From Clostridia bacterium (GTDB lineage Bacteria > Bacillota > Clostridia > Monoglobales > Monoglobaceae), in NCBI GenBank assembly GCA_900769795.1, contig CAAGHZ010000029.1, positions 1 to 5,701 on the forward strand: a DNA stretch of 5,701 bases, read 5' to 3'. The notes beneath the pieces are model-generated. The model had not been told where the DNA came from, made no database searches, and was given only the letters and a program-made list of their open reading frames with translations. How positions within the stretch are numbered: the stretch's first letter is position 1; each line of letters opens with the position of its first letter. The position numbers and the translations under genes were made by a program. Shown here piece after piece: positions 1-5,701 of the stretch.

Positions 1-122
1 GCACAGGCAAATTTGTATACACCACAGGTCAGGTTGCGCAACCGTTTCTTGTTCCGACTCTCTATAGCCAAATGGATGAGGTTGTAAAAGCAGTGAAGGA
101 AGGAATTCTGTCGGTGTTATAA
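1..122 (+). CDS. C-terminal end of an unrecognised protein (5' partial)
   Basis: An open frame enters from the left edge, with its first full codon at position 3, and ends at TAA 120-122. It gives 39 residues starting TGKFVYTTGQVAQPF and ending VKEGILSVL. The tail reads as a folded domain end: a glycine-, proline- and aromatic-containing segment followed by a short amphipathic helix (QMDEVVKAVKEGI). The codon use and uninterrupted frame look genuine. I do not recognise the family from so short a tail, so no function is given. A new ribosome-binding site begins right after the stop (121-132), which suggests it was followed by another gene in an operon. It is separated from the glycosidase operon by the tRNA fragment and a terminator, so it is probably unrelated in function. 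Confidence 0.6.
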   Translation, partial: TGKFVYTTGQVAQPFLVPTLYSQMDEVVKAVKEGILSVL

Positions 123-135
123 AGGGGGAAGGTAA

Positions 136-280
<145 letters not shown>

Positions 281-282
<2 letters not shown>

Positions 283-314
283 AGACGGATTTCTATGAGA
301 AATCCGTCTTTTTT
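281..314 (+). terminator. Rho-independent terminator after the tRNA-Arg fragment
   Basis: Perfect 14-bp inverted repeat: 281-294 pairs with 298-311, built around AGACGGATTTC and GAAATCCGTCT. The loop is tiny and a run of six T (309-314) follows. It sits 4 nt past the tRNA fragment, where a native tRNA terminator would be, and insulates the glycosidase operon from transcription coming from the left. Confidence 0.9.
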
Positions 315-327
315 CTATTCTATTTCA

Positions 328-356
328 TTGACAATGGATAGCCTGTGTGATAAAAT
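328..356 (+). promoter_or_regulatory. Sigma-A promoter of the glycosidase operon
   Basis: The -35 TTGACA (328-333) is a perfect consensus. A 17-bp spacer leads to -10 TAAAAT (351-356, 5 of 6), preceded by an extended -10 TGn (348-350). The start of transcription is expected near 362-364, giving a leader of about 30 nt before ATG 395. It lies just after the upstream terminator and is the only convincing promoter before the four-gene run. Two short symmetric elements overlap it: TAAAATTTTA (351-360) and GTGTTGACAC (361-370, arms GTGT/ACAC). Confidence 0.8.
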
Positions 357-394
357 TTTAGTGTTGACACAATTCTTGTTATGGAGGGATAGGT

Positions 395-2566
395 ATGAAG
401 AGATTATGGTATAGACAACCGGCGGAAAAATGGGACGAAGCACTTCCGCTCGGCAACGGCTCGATTGGTGCAATGGTGTTCTCGGGCAAAGGTCTTGATC
501 AGATTGGCCTCAGTTGTGATACTGTGTGGACGGGAAGTCCTTATACAAATATAAAAACCCGTGATATAAGTATGTATGATAAGGTAAGAGAACTTACAAA
601 GGCGGGTAAATATAAAGAAGCCCACGAAGAAACAAGCCGGGTTATGCAAGGGTGGTCTTCATCTCCATATTCTACCCTTGGCAATGTATTTGTTGAGATT
701 ATGGGCCCCAGAAACCCCGTATATCAGGCAAAACATATGGTTGAATATTTAGAAAACGATGAGGAGTATATAAGGCAACTTGACCTGACCGATGCCATAC
801 ATTCATGCAAATATATGCTCGATGGTGTAAAGGTCGAGAAAGAGGCGTTCGTATCCTTTCCTGATAAAGTAATGGCGTATAGGATAAAAACCTCTCATAA
901 GGTTGATGCGGCGGTTTATACAGCCTGTGCTTTAAGGCATGGCATATTGGCGGAGGGAAATGAAATCCTCCTTGACGGACAGTGTATGTCAAGCACCTAT
1001 GATGGAATAATTGAGTATAAAGACGGTGTTGAGACGATTCATTTTGCTGAGGGAATACGAGTTGAGACAGATGGTCAACTTTACAACTCAGGAGTTGCGA
1101 TTTATCTCCAGAATGTGACAGAGGTCACTGTGTATATTGCGGTCGAGACAAGTTATAATGGCTCTGATATGCAGCCTGTATCGCAAGGCAGAGATTATAT
1201 GACAAATTATAAAAAGGTTATGGATAATGCTCTCGGTCTTGGTTATGAAGAATTAAAAAAGCGTCATATAAAAGACTATAAATCACTTTTTGACAGAGTG
1301 AGTTTGTCCATTGACGAAGACAACGGTCTGCCCACTGATGTGAGGATAAAGAATCCCGACGGCGACAGTAATCTTTCGGAGCTTTTGTTTGATTATGGCA
1401 GATATCTGCTGATTGCATCATCGAGAGAGGGGACACAGCCTGCCAACCTTCAGGGAATCTGGAACGACACGATTCGTCCGCCCTGGGCATCGAGTTATAC
1501 TACAAATATAAATCTTGAGATGAACTACTGGCATGCCAATGTTTGTGCCCTTGACGAATGTCAGTATCCGCTTTTTGACAAGTTGAGAGAGTTCAGCAAG
1601 AGAGGACATGTTTTATCAAAAGAGGGATGGAATATATGGCACTGTACTGATATATGGTGCTATCCCTATGAAATTTCAGATTTCGAGCCAAGGTATGGCT
1701 TCTGGCCTCTTGGTGGTGTGTGGCTCTGCCGACATATATGGGAGCATTATTGCTACACGCAGGATAAAGAGTTCTTAAAGAAGAATATGGATATTTTAGA
1801 GGGTGCGTGTCGGTTCCTTAAAGAATGGGTTGTAGAGGACGAGAATGGTAAGTATGTGACAATGCTTGCCACATCGCCCGAAAACGGGTATATGATTGAT
1901 GGTAAGGTGTGTTGCCTTGGTAGAACATCGGCTATGGAGAGTTCGCTTATAAAAGAGATTTTTGAGTATACGGGCAAAGCTGCTGAGGTTCTGGGCGCTG
2001 ACGGAAGCGAGTATTTTGAATTTGCTTCAAAGGTAAAAGAACTTGAAATCGGCAGCGATGGCAGATTGATTGAATGGGACAGAGAAGTAGAAGAAGAGGA
2101 CACAGGGCACAGACATATATCTCATCTTTACGGCGTTTATCCGTCTGATGGAATAAAAGATAACACCGATATTTTTGAAGCATCGAAGAAGTCTCTTGAG
2201 GTGCGTATGCAAAACGGAGGTGCGCCGACGGGCTGGAGCAACGCGTGGGTTGCGGCGGTTTATGCGAGGTATAAGGATGCTGATGCCGCGTATGAGAGAA
2301 TCATCAATATGTTTAAAAAGTCAATCTATATAAATATGTTTGATGCACATCCTCCGTTCCAGATTGATGGCAACTTCGGTATCTGCGCAGCAATTGCAGA
2401 GATGCTTGTGCAGTCTCACCGCGGTGAGATAGAGATTGCCCCCGCTGTGCCGAAGGAGTGGAAGAATGTCAAAGTCAAAGGACTGAGAGCGCGTGGCGGA
2501 TACAGTGTTGACTTTGAGATGAAAGACGGTAAAATAACAAGCAGAAATATAGACAAAATACAATAA
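395..2566 (+). CDS. GH95 alpha-L-fucosidase / alpha-L-galactosidase, cytoplasmic
   Basis: This retaining-fold, inverting-mechanism exo-glycosidase family removes terminal alpha-1,2-linked L-fucose, or L-galactose in some members. The 723-residue protein opens with the family start LWYRQPAEKWDEALPLGNG (residues 4-22), followed by the N-terminal beta domain and an (alpha/alpha)6 barrel (about 280-660). Motifs seen are NLQGIWND (351-358), TTNINLEMNYW (369-379), TSPEN (493-497), GHRHISHLYG (571-580) and QIDGNFG (656-662). By analogy with Bifidobacterium AfcA, N371/N373 and D658 assist catalysis and E496 is the general acid. AfcA has His two residues before the first Asn; here it is T369, as I recall for the Bacteroides ovatus alpha-L-galactosidase, so fucose specificity is not certain. 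The length is complete. There is no signal peptide, so it is probably intracellular. GGAGGG (383-388) lies 6 nt before the ATG. It is the first gene of the operon. Its stop codon overlaps the ribosome site of the next gene. Confidence 0.93.
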   Translation: MKRLWYRQPAEKWDEALPLGNGSIGAMVFSGKGLDQIGLSCDTVWTGSPYTNIKTRDISMYDKVRELTKAGKYKEAHEETSRVMQGWSSSPYSTLGNVFVEIMGPRNPVYQAKHMVEYLENDEEYIRQLDLTDAIHSCKYMLDGVKVEKEAFVSFPDKVMAYRIKTSHKVDAAVYTACALRHGILAEGNEILLDGQCMSSTYDGIIEYKDGVETIHFAEGIRVETDGQLYNSGVAIYLQNVTEVTVYIAVETSYNGSDMQPVSQGRDYMTNYKKVMDNALGLGYEELKKRHIKDYKSLFDRVSLSIDEDNGLPTDVRIKNPDGDSNLSELLFDYGRYLLIASSREGTQPANLQGIWNDTIRPPWASSYTTNINLEMNYWHANVCALDECQYPLFDKLREFSKRGHVLSKEGWNIWHCTDIWCYPYEISDFEPRYGFWPLGGVWLCRHIWEHYCYTQDKEFLKKNMDILEGACRFLKEWVVEDENGKYVTMLATSPENGYMIDGKVCCLGRTSAMESSLIKEIFEYTGKAAEVLGADGSEYFEFASKVKELEIGSDGRLIEWDREVEEEDTGHRHISHLYGVYPSDGIKDNTDIFEASKKSLEVRMQNGGAPTGWSNAWVAAVYARYKDADAAYERIINMFKKSIYINMFDAHPPFQIDGNFGICAAIAEMLVQSHRGEIEIAPAVPKEWKNVKVKGLRARGGYSVDFEMKDGKITSRNIDKIQ

Positions 2567-2577
2567 GGAGTGCAAGT

Positions 2578-3024
2578 ATGAAGATAGCAATAGGAAACGA
2601 CCATACAGCGGTTGAGATGAAGGTTGAAATAAAAAAGTACCTTGAAGAAAAGGGCCATGAGGTTGTAAACTATGGCACCGATACAAGTGACAGTTGTGAC
2701 TATCCGATCTACGGCAAGAAGGTCGCATATGCAGTGGCATCAGGCGAGTGTGAGTGCGGTGTTTTGATTTGTGGTACAGGTATCGGAATTTCTATGGCTG
2801 CAAATAAAGTCAAGGGTATAAGAGCGGCGGTTTGCTCAGACCCATTATCTGCACACCTGACTAAACTACATAATAACGCAAATATAATTGCCTTTGGTGC
2901 AAGAATTGTCGGCATAGAGACAGCAAAGGCAATAGTGGATGCATACCTTGATACAGAGTATGAGGGTGGCAGACATCAAAGAAGAGTAGATATGATTGCC
3001 GATATAGAAAACGAGAATTTATAA
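2578..3024 (+). CDS. rpiB: RpiB/LacA/LacB-family sugar-phosphate isomerase (ribose-5-phosphate isomerase B type)
   Basis: The family interconverts aldose and ketose phosphates, typically ribose 5-phosphate and ribulose 5-phosphate, and some members act on allose 6-phosphate or free sugars. The 148-residue protein is full length. The N-terminal GNDHT (6-10) carries D8/H9. CGTGIGIS (65-72) holds the catalytic Cys65 and the anion-hole loop. KLHNNAN (96-102) carries the ring-opening His98. EGGRHQRR (129-136) keeps the phosphate-binding arginines R132 and R136. All line up with E. coli RpiB at an offset of one residue. The usual DHAG or DHVG is DHTA here. The ribosome site TAAGGAG (2564-2570) includes the stop codon of the GH95 gene, giving an 11-nt gap and probable translational coupling. 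In this operon it may serve a sugar released by the hydrolases rather than general pentose metabolism. That role is inferred from context only. Confidence 0.92.
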   Translation: MKIAIGNDHTAVEMKVEIKKYLEEKGHEVVNYGTDTSDSCDYPIYGKKVAYAVASGECECGVLICGTGIGISMAANKVKGIRAAVCSDPLSAHLTKLHNNANIIAFGARIVGIETAKAIVDAYLDTEYEGGRHQRRVDMIADIENENL

Positions 3025-3039
3025 AAAGGAGAGATAAAA

Positions 3040-3462
3040 ATGCTTAAAGGGATTCCAAGTATAATTTCACCCGAACTTTTAAAGATTTTGATGGAGATGG
3101 GCCACGGCGATGAACTTTGCATAGGAGACGGAAACTTCCCGGGAGAATCTATGGGACAAAGATGCGTAAGATGTGACGGTCATGGCGTGCCCGAGGTGCT
3201 TGACGCTATACTTAAACTCTTCCCTCTTGATACATACGCTCAGCCTGTTTATCTTATGGCAAAAGTGCCGGGGGACACAGCAGAGGTATCCATCTGGGAT
3301 GAATACGAAAAGATGGTTGCGCCTCATACAGATGCTAAAATTGAGTTTTTAGAGAGATTTGATTTTTATGACAGAGCCAAGAAAGCATACGCAGTTCTTA
3401 TGACAGGCGAGACGAAAATATATGCAAACATAATTATCAAAAAAGGTGTAGTAACCGATTAG
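3040..3462 (+). CDS. fucU: FucU-type L-fucose mutarotase (RbsD/FucU family)
   Basis: This enzyme interconverts the alpha and beta anomers of L-fucose so that the isomerase can use both. The 140-residue protein aligns end to end with E. coli FucU as I remember it: LKGIPSIISPELLKILMEMG at 2-21, the family histidine H22 in GHGDE, D30 in GDGNFP (E. coli has SDAHFP, so the histidine there is replaced by Asn32), RCDG (44-47), FDFYDRAKKAYAVL (107-120), TGE (122-124) and YANIIIKKGV (128-137). The FYxRAxKAxA and KKGV ends favour FucU over RbsD. It is cytoplasmic and probably a ring-shaped oligomer, as in the family. AAAGGAG (3025-3031) lies 8 nt before the ATG and the gap from rpiB is 15 nt. It is the strongest marker that the sugar freed by the GH95 enzyme is L-fucose or its close relative L-galactose. 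Confidence 0.92.
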   Translation: MLKGIPSIISPELLKILMEMGHGDELCIGDGNFPGESMGQRCVRCDGHGVPEVLDAILKLFPLDTYAQPVYLMAKVPGDTAEVSIWDEYEKMVAPHTDAKIEFLERFDFYDRAKKAYAVLMTGETKIYANIIIKKGVVTD

Positions 3463-3477
3463 TAAGGTGTGTATTAT

Positions 3478-3486
3478 AAAGGGGAG
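3478..3486 (+). promoter_or_regulatory. Ribosome-binding site that sets the GH36 start at ATG 3493
   Basis: AAAGGGGAG lies 6 nt before ATG 3493-3495. The in-frame GTG at 3469 has no Shine-Dalgarno at the right distance and would place this ribosome site inside the coding region, adding eight residues (VYYKGEQG) that look like translated leader. The ATG start is preferred. Confidence 0.8.
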
Positions 3487-3492
3487 CAGGGT

Positions 3493-5502
3493 ATGAGAAC
3501 TTTGAATTTTAACAAATGCGGAATTTATATGACTTTTGGCGTGGGAGAGGAAGAAGGCCTTCTTTTGCTTAAAATGTCAAGTTGTGAGGGTACGACGGAA
3601 GTTCCCGAAAACAAACTTTTTACTGCACTTGAGGTAAACCTGACGGGATATAACCCCGATGACCATCACGGAGCAAAAAAGACAGGCGGATGTGCGCCTG
3701 ATGTCCTTAAATACATAAGCCATGAGGAGACAGATACATCAATATCATTTGTGCTTGAGAGTAAGGCGCTAAGAGCAAAACTTACCTATGATTTTTGCGA
3801 GGGCGCAAAGGTCGTAAAGGCGTATAGCGAGATAACCAATATCTCGACAGAACCGATTGGCGTTGAAAACGTAAGTTCGATTTGTATTTACGGATTTGAT
3901 ATGGAGAGTGTGTATCTGCCCCATAACGCATGGTGCAGAGAGATGGACTGGAGAAAGTACAGTCCAAAGGAACTTGGCTACAGCCCGATAAATAAGTTCT
4001 CAACAAAGCGTATTTGTGCTACAAATACAGGTACATGGTCAACCAAAGAATATCTGCCTATGGGATGTGTAGAGTCTGAAAATGACACTATAATGTGGCA
4101 GATAGAGAATAACGGCTCATGGAACTGGGAAATCAGTGACCTGAGGGGCGAATTGTACCTCAAGGCCGGTGGACCATCGGAGAGAGATAACGGATGGTGG
4201 AAGAATCTTAAGCCGGGCGAGAGTTTTGAGACTGTCGCAGTTGCGGTTGCAATTGTTTCGGGAGGGTTTGAAGAAGCGGTTCAGGAAATGACCGAATATA
4301 GAAGAACCATTGCGTGCCGAAGCGAAGAAGATAAATATCTGCCTGTTATATTCAACGATTTTATGTGTTGCCTTATGTCTGACCCGACTACCGAGAAGGA
4401 ACTTCCTTTGATTGATGCGGCGGCAAAAGCCGGAGCGGAGATATTCTGCATGGATGCAGGTTGGTATTCAGACGGAACATGGTGGGAAACAGTCGGTGAG
4501 TGGAAGGTGTTTGAACCAAGATTCCCCAATGGTATGAAAGAGGTGTTTGATTACATCCGCGAAAAAGGAATGAAGCCGGGCATTTGGCTCGAGCCTGAAG
4601 TTATGGGAATAGACTGCCCGATACTTGATCAGTTTGATGATGATTGTTTCTTTACAAGACATGGCAAGCGCGTAATCGACCATGGCAGATATCTGCTTGA
4701 TTTCAGAAGCAAAAAGGTAAGAGATTTCCTCGATGGTATTGTTGACGGACTTGTTCGTGACTACGGAATAAAATACTTTAAGTTTGACTATAACATTGAT
4801 GGCGGACTTGGAACCGAAGTAAACGCAGACAGTTTCGGTGACGGGTTGATGCAACACGCAAAGGCGTTTTTAGAGTGGGTTGATGGTATTTGCGAGAGAT
4901 ATCCGGGTATGATTATAGAAAACTGCAGCAGTGGCGGATTGAGGATGGATTATAAGTCCCTTTCCCATTTCTCGCTTCAATCACTTACCGACGCTATGAA
5001 TATGGAAAACGTATCAACGATTGCGGCTATGTCATCTACTGCGGTGATTCCTGAGCAGGCGGCGGTTTGGTGTATACCATTTAAAAGTCAGACGGACGGA
5101 GAGATGGCATGCAATATGGTTAGTGCTATGTTCCGCAGAATTCACCTTGCGGGCGAGACAGCACAACTTTCGGATGGTCAGTTTGAGATTATAAAAGAGG
5201 CTATAGACTTCTATAAGCAAACAAGACACCTTATACCAAAGATGAAGCCGTTTTACCCTATGGGAATCATCAATCATGAGGATAAAATCAAGTGTTGCGG
5301 ATATAAGTGTGACGAGAAAACATATGTTTGTATTATAAACCTTGATGATAAGCCACAGAAGTTAAAGGTGCCGGTTGGAGATGGTTATAAAAACGGAGCC
5401 GTTGTATATCCGGCGGCAAGCAAATGTAAGACAAAAATTTCAGGTTGTGATTTGAAGGTTTCTATAACTGCGAAGTCAGGTGTGGTTATAGAAATCAACT
5501 GA
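3493..5502 (+). CDS. Divergent GH36-type alpha-galactosidase (clan GH-D), cytoplasmic
   Basis: This retaining exo-alpha-glycosidase is expected to remove terminal alpha-D-galactose or alpha-N-acetylgalactosamine. From the preferred ATG it has 669 residues. An N-terminal beta-sandwich spans about 1-270, a TIM barrel about 280-560, and a C-terminal beta domain follows. Barrel motifs are DAGW (321-324), GEWKVFEPRFPNGM (335-348), GIWLEPEVMG (363-372), KFDYN (430-434) with predicted nucleophile D432, ENCSSGG (476-482), and SLTDAMN (497-503) with predicted acid/base D500. Typical GH36 enzymes read DDGW, KWDMN, GGRFD and WTSDxxD at these places, so several substrate-pocket positions differ. The catalytic aspartates remain. 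There is no signal peptide. It is the last gene of the operon, 30 nt after fucU, and ends just before a terminator. Alpha-N-acetylgalactosaminidase or another clan D activity cannot be excluded. Confidence 0.83.
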   Translation: MRTLNFNKCGIYMTFGVGEEEGLLLLKMSSCEGTTEVPENKLFTALEVNLTGYNPDDHHGAKKTGGCAPDVLKYISHEETDTSISFVLESKALRAKLTYDFCEGAKVVKAYSEITNISTEPIGVENVSSICIYGFDMESVYLPHNAWCREMDWRKYSPKELGYSPINKFSTKRICATNTGTWSTKEYLPMGCVESENDTIMWQIENNGSWNWEISDLRGELYLKAGGPSERDNGWWKNLKPGESFETVAVAVAIVSGGFEEAVQEMTEYRRTIACRSEEDKYLPVIFNDFMCCLMSDPTTEKELPLIDAAAKAGAEIFCMDAGWYSDGTWWETVGEWKVFEPRFPNGMKEVFDYIREKGMKPGIWLEPEVMGIDCPILDQFDDDCFFTRHGKRVIDHGRYLLDFRSKKVRDFLDGIVDGLVRDYGIKYFKFDYNIDGGLGTEVNADSFGDGLMQHAKAFLEWVDGICERYPGMIIENCSSGGLRMDYKSLSHFSLQSLTDAMNMENVSTIAAMSSTAVIPEQAAVWCIPFKSQTDGEMACNMVSAMFRRIHLAGETAQLSDGQFEIIKEAIDFYKQTRHLIPKMKPFYPMGIINHEDKIKCCGYKCDEKTYVCIINLDDKPQKLKVPVGDGYKNGAVVYPAASKCKTKISGCDLKVSITAKSGVVIEIN

Positions 5503-5509
5503 TAGGTAT

Positions 5510-5545
5510 AAGACAAGCAAACCATTTTGTGTTTGCTTGTCTTTT
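5510..5545 (+). terminator. Rho-independent terminator closing the operon
   Basis: A perfect 13-bp stem is formed by AAGACAAGCAAAC (5510-5522) and GTTTGCTTGTCTT (5531-5543), with an 8-nt loop and a T-rich tail (5542-5545, then CTTT). It starts 7 nt after the GH36 stop and marks the end of the four-gene transcript. Confidence 0.9.
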
Positions 5546-5631
5546 CTTTAACATAATATCAGGTTAAATATTATTGATAATTTTGGACAATATAAAAATA
5601 ATAAAAAGAGGAAATTTTTTAATAAAAAGGC

Positions 5632-5660
5632 TTGACAAAAGGGAAAGATGTTGGTATAAT
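5632..5660 (+). promoter_or_regulatory. Perfect-consensus sigma-A promoter of the tRNA-Gly gene, with an AT-rich upstream region
   Basis: TTGACA (5632-5637), a 17-bp spacer and TATAAT (5655-5660) match consensus completely, and an extended -10 TGG (5652-5654) adds to it. The tRNA begins 22 nt after the -10 box. The preceding stretch (about 5551-5630) is very AT-rich with A and T runs, which would suit an UP element. I see no gene in 5546-5631. Confidence 0.9.
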
Positions 5661-5681
5661 AACAAGGTCGCATTGGTACGA

Positions 5682-5701
5682 GCGGGTGTAGTTCAATGGT
5701 A
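5682..5701 (+). tRNA. tRNA-Gly, first 20 nt (3' partial)
   Basis: GCGGGTG (5682-5688) is the 5' acceptor strand, followed by TA and the D-arm start GTTCAATGGTA, the standard opening of bacterial tRNA-Gly. The anticodon lies beyond the window, so GCC or TCC cannot be told apart. The strong promoter just upstream confirms the orientation and suggests a highly expressed gene or the head of a tRNA cluster. Confidence 0.88.

Noticed and set aside
1753..2103. Minus-strand ORF of 116 codons inside the GH95 gene (and similar antisense ORFs across the operon)
   Set aside because: They lie opposite well-supported conserved genes, are rich in Ser, Pro, His and Cys typical of antisense reading, and show no domain.
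3469..3492. Eight-residue N-terminal extension of the GH36 protein from GTG 3469
   Set aside because: GTG has no ribosome site at proper distance, and the clear AAAGGGGAG site lies inside the extension, 6 nt before ATG 3493.
5551..5631. AT-rich stretch before the tRNA-Gly promoter examined for a small gene, riboswitch or T-box
   Set aside because: No ORF with a ribosome site, no T-box or conserved stem set is visible; best explained as an upstream promoter-enhancing region.

Overview
The window looks like a short carbohydrate-utilisation operon from an anaerobic, low-to-moderate GC Firmicute, probably a Clostridia member from a gut-like habitat. This is inferred from strong AGGAGG-type ribosome sites, consensus sigma-A promoters, compact hairpin-plus-T terminators, and glycoside hydrolase and sugar-enzyme sequences of clostridial type. 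No species can be named from the sequence.

Left edge (1-315): the last 39 codons of an unrecognised gene end at 122. A 48-codon ORF with a good Shine-Dalgarno starts at 136 and runs straight into the 3' half of a tRNA-Arg(ACG) gene (about 230-276). That tRNA has no D-arm or 5' acceptor strand and is followed by a strong terminator. The arrangement matches the displaced 3' tRNA piece left at one end of an element integrated into a tRNA gene. By that geometry the element would lie to the left and the operon would be on the old chromosomal side.

Operon (328-5543): a near-consensus promoter (TTGACA, 17 bp, TGn-TAAAAT) drives four tightly spaced genes on the + strand. They are a GH95 alpha-L-fucosidase/alpha-L-galactosidase, an RpiB-type sugar-phosphate isomerase, a FucU-type L-fucose mutarotase and a divergent GH36-type alpha-galactosidase. 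A strong hairpin terminator closes the operon. Neither hydrolase starts with a signal peptide, so both probably act in the cytoplasm on oligosaccharides brought in by a transporter encoded elsewhere.

How they fit together (inference): GH95 removes terminal L-fucose or L-galactose. FucU speeds interconversion of the anomers of the released sugar. The GH36 enzyme removes an alpha-linked D-galactose-type residue. The RpiB-type isomerase handles a downstream aldose phosphate or aldose. Fucosylated and alpha-galactosylated glycans, such as blood-group-like host glycans or plant cell-wall side chains, would suit this set. A threonine in GH95 where characterised fucosidases have histidine leaves L-galactose open. 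The rest of the fucose pathway (FucI, FucK, FucA) is not in the window.

Right edge (5544-5701): an AT-rich stretch leads into a perfect-consensus promoter and the first 20 nt of a tRNA-Gly gene cut by the window end.
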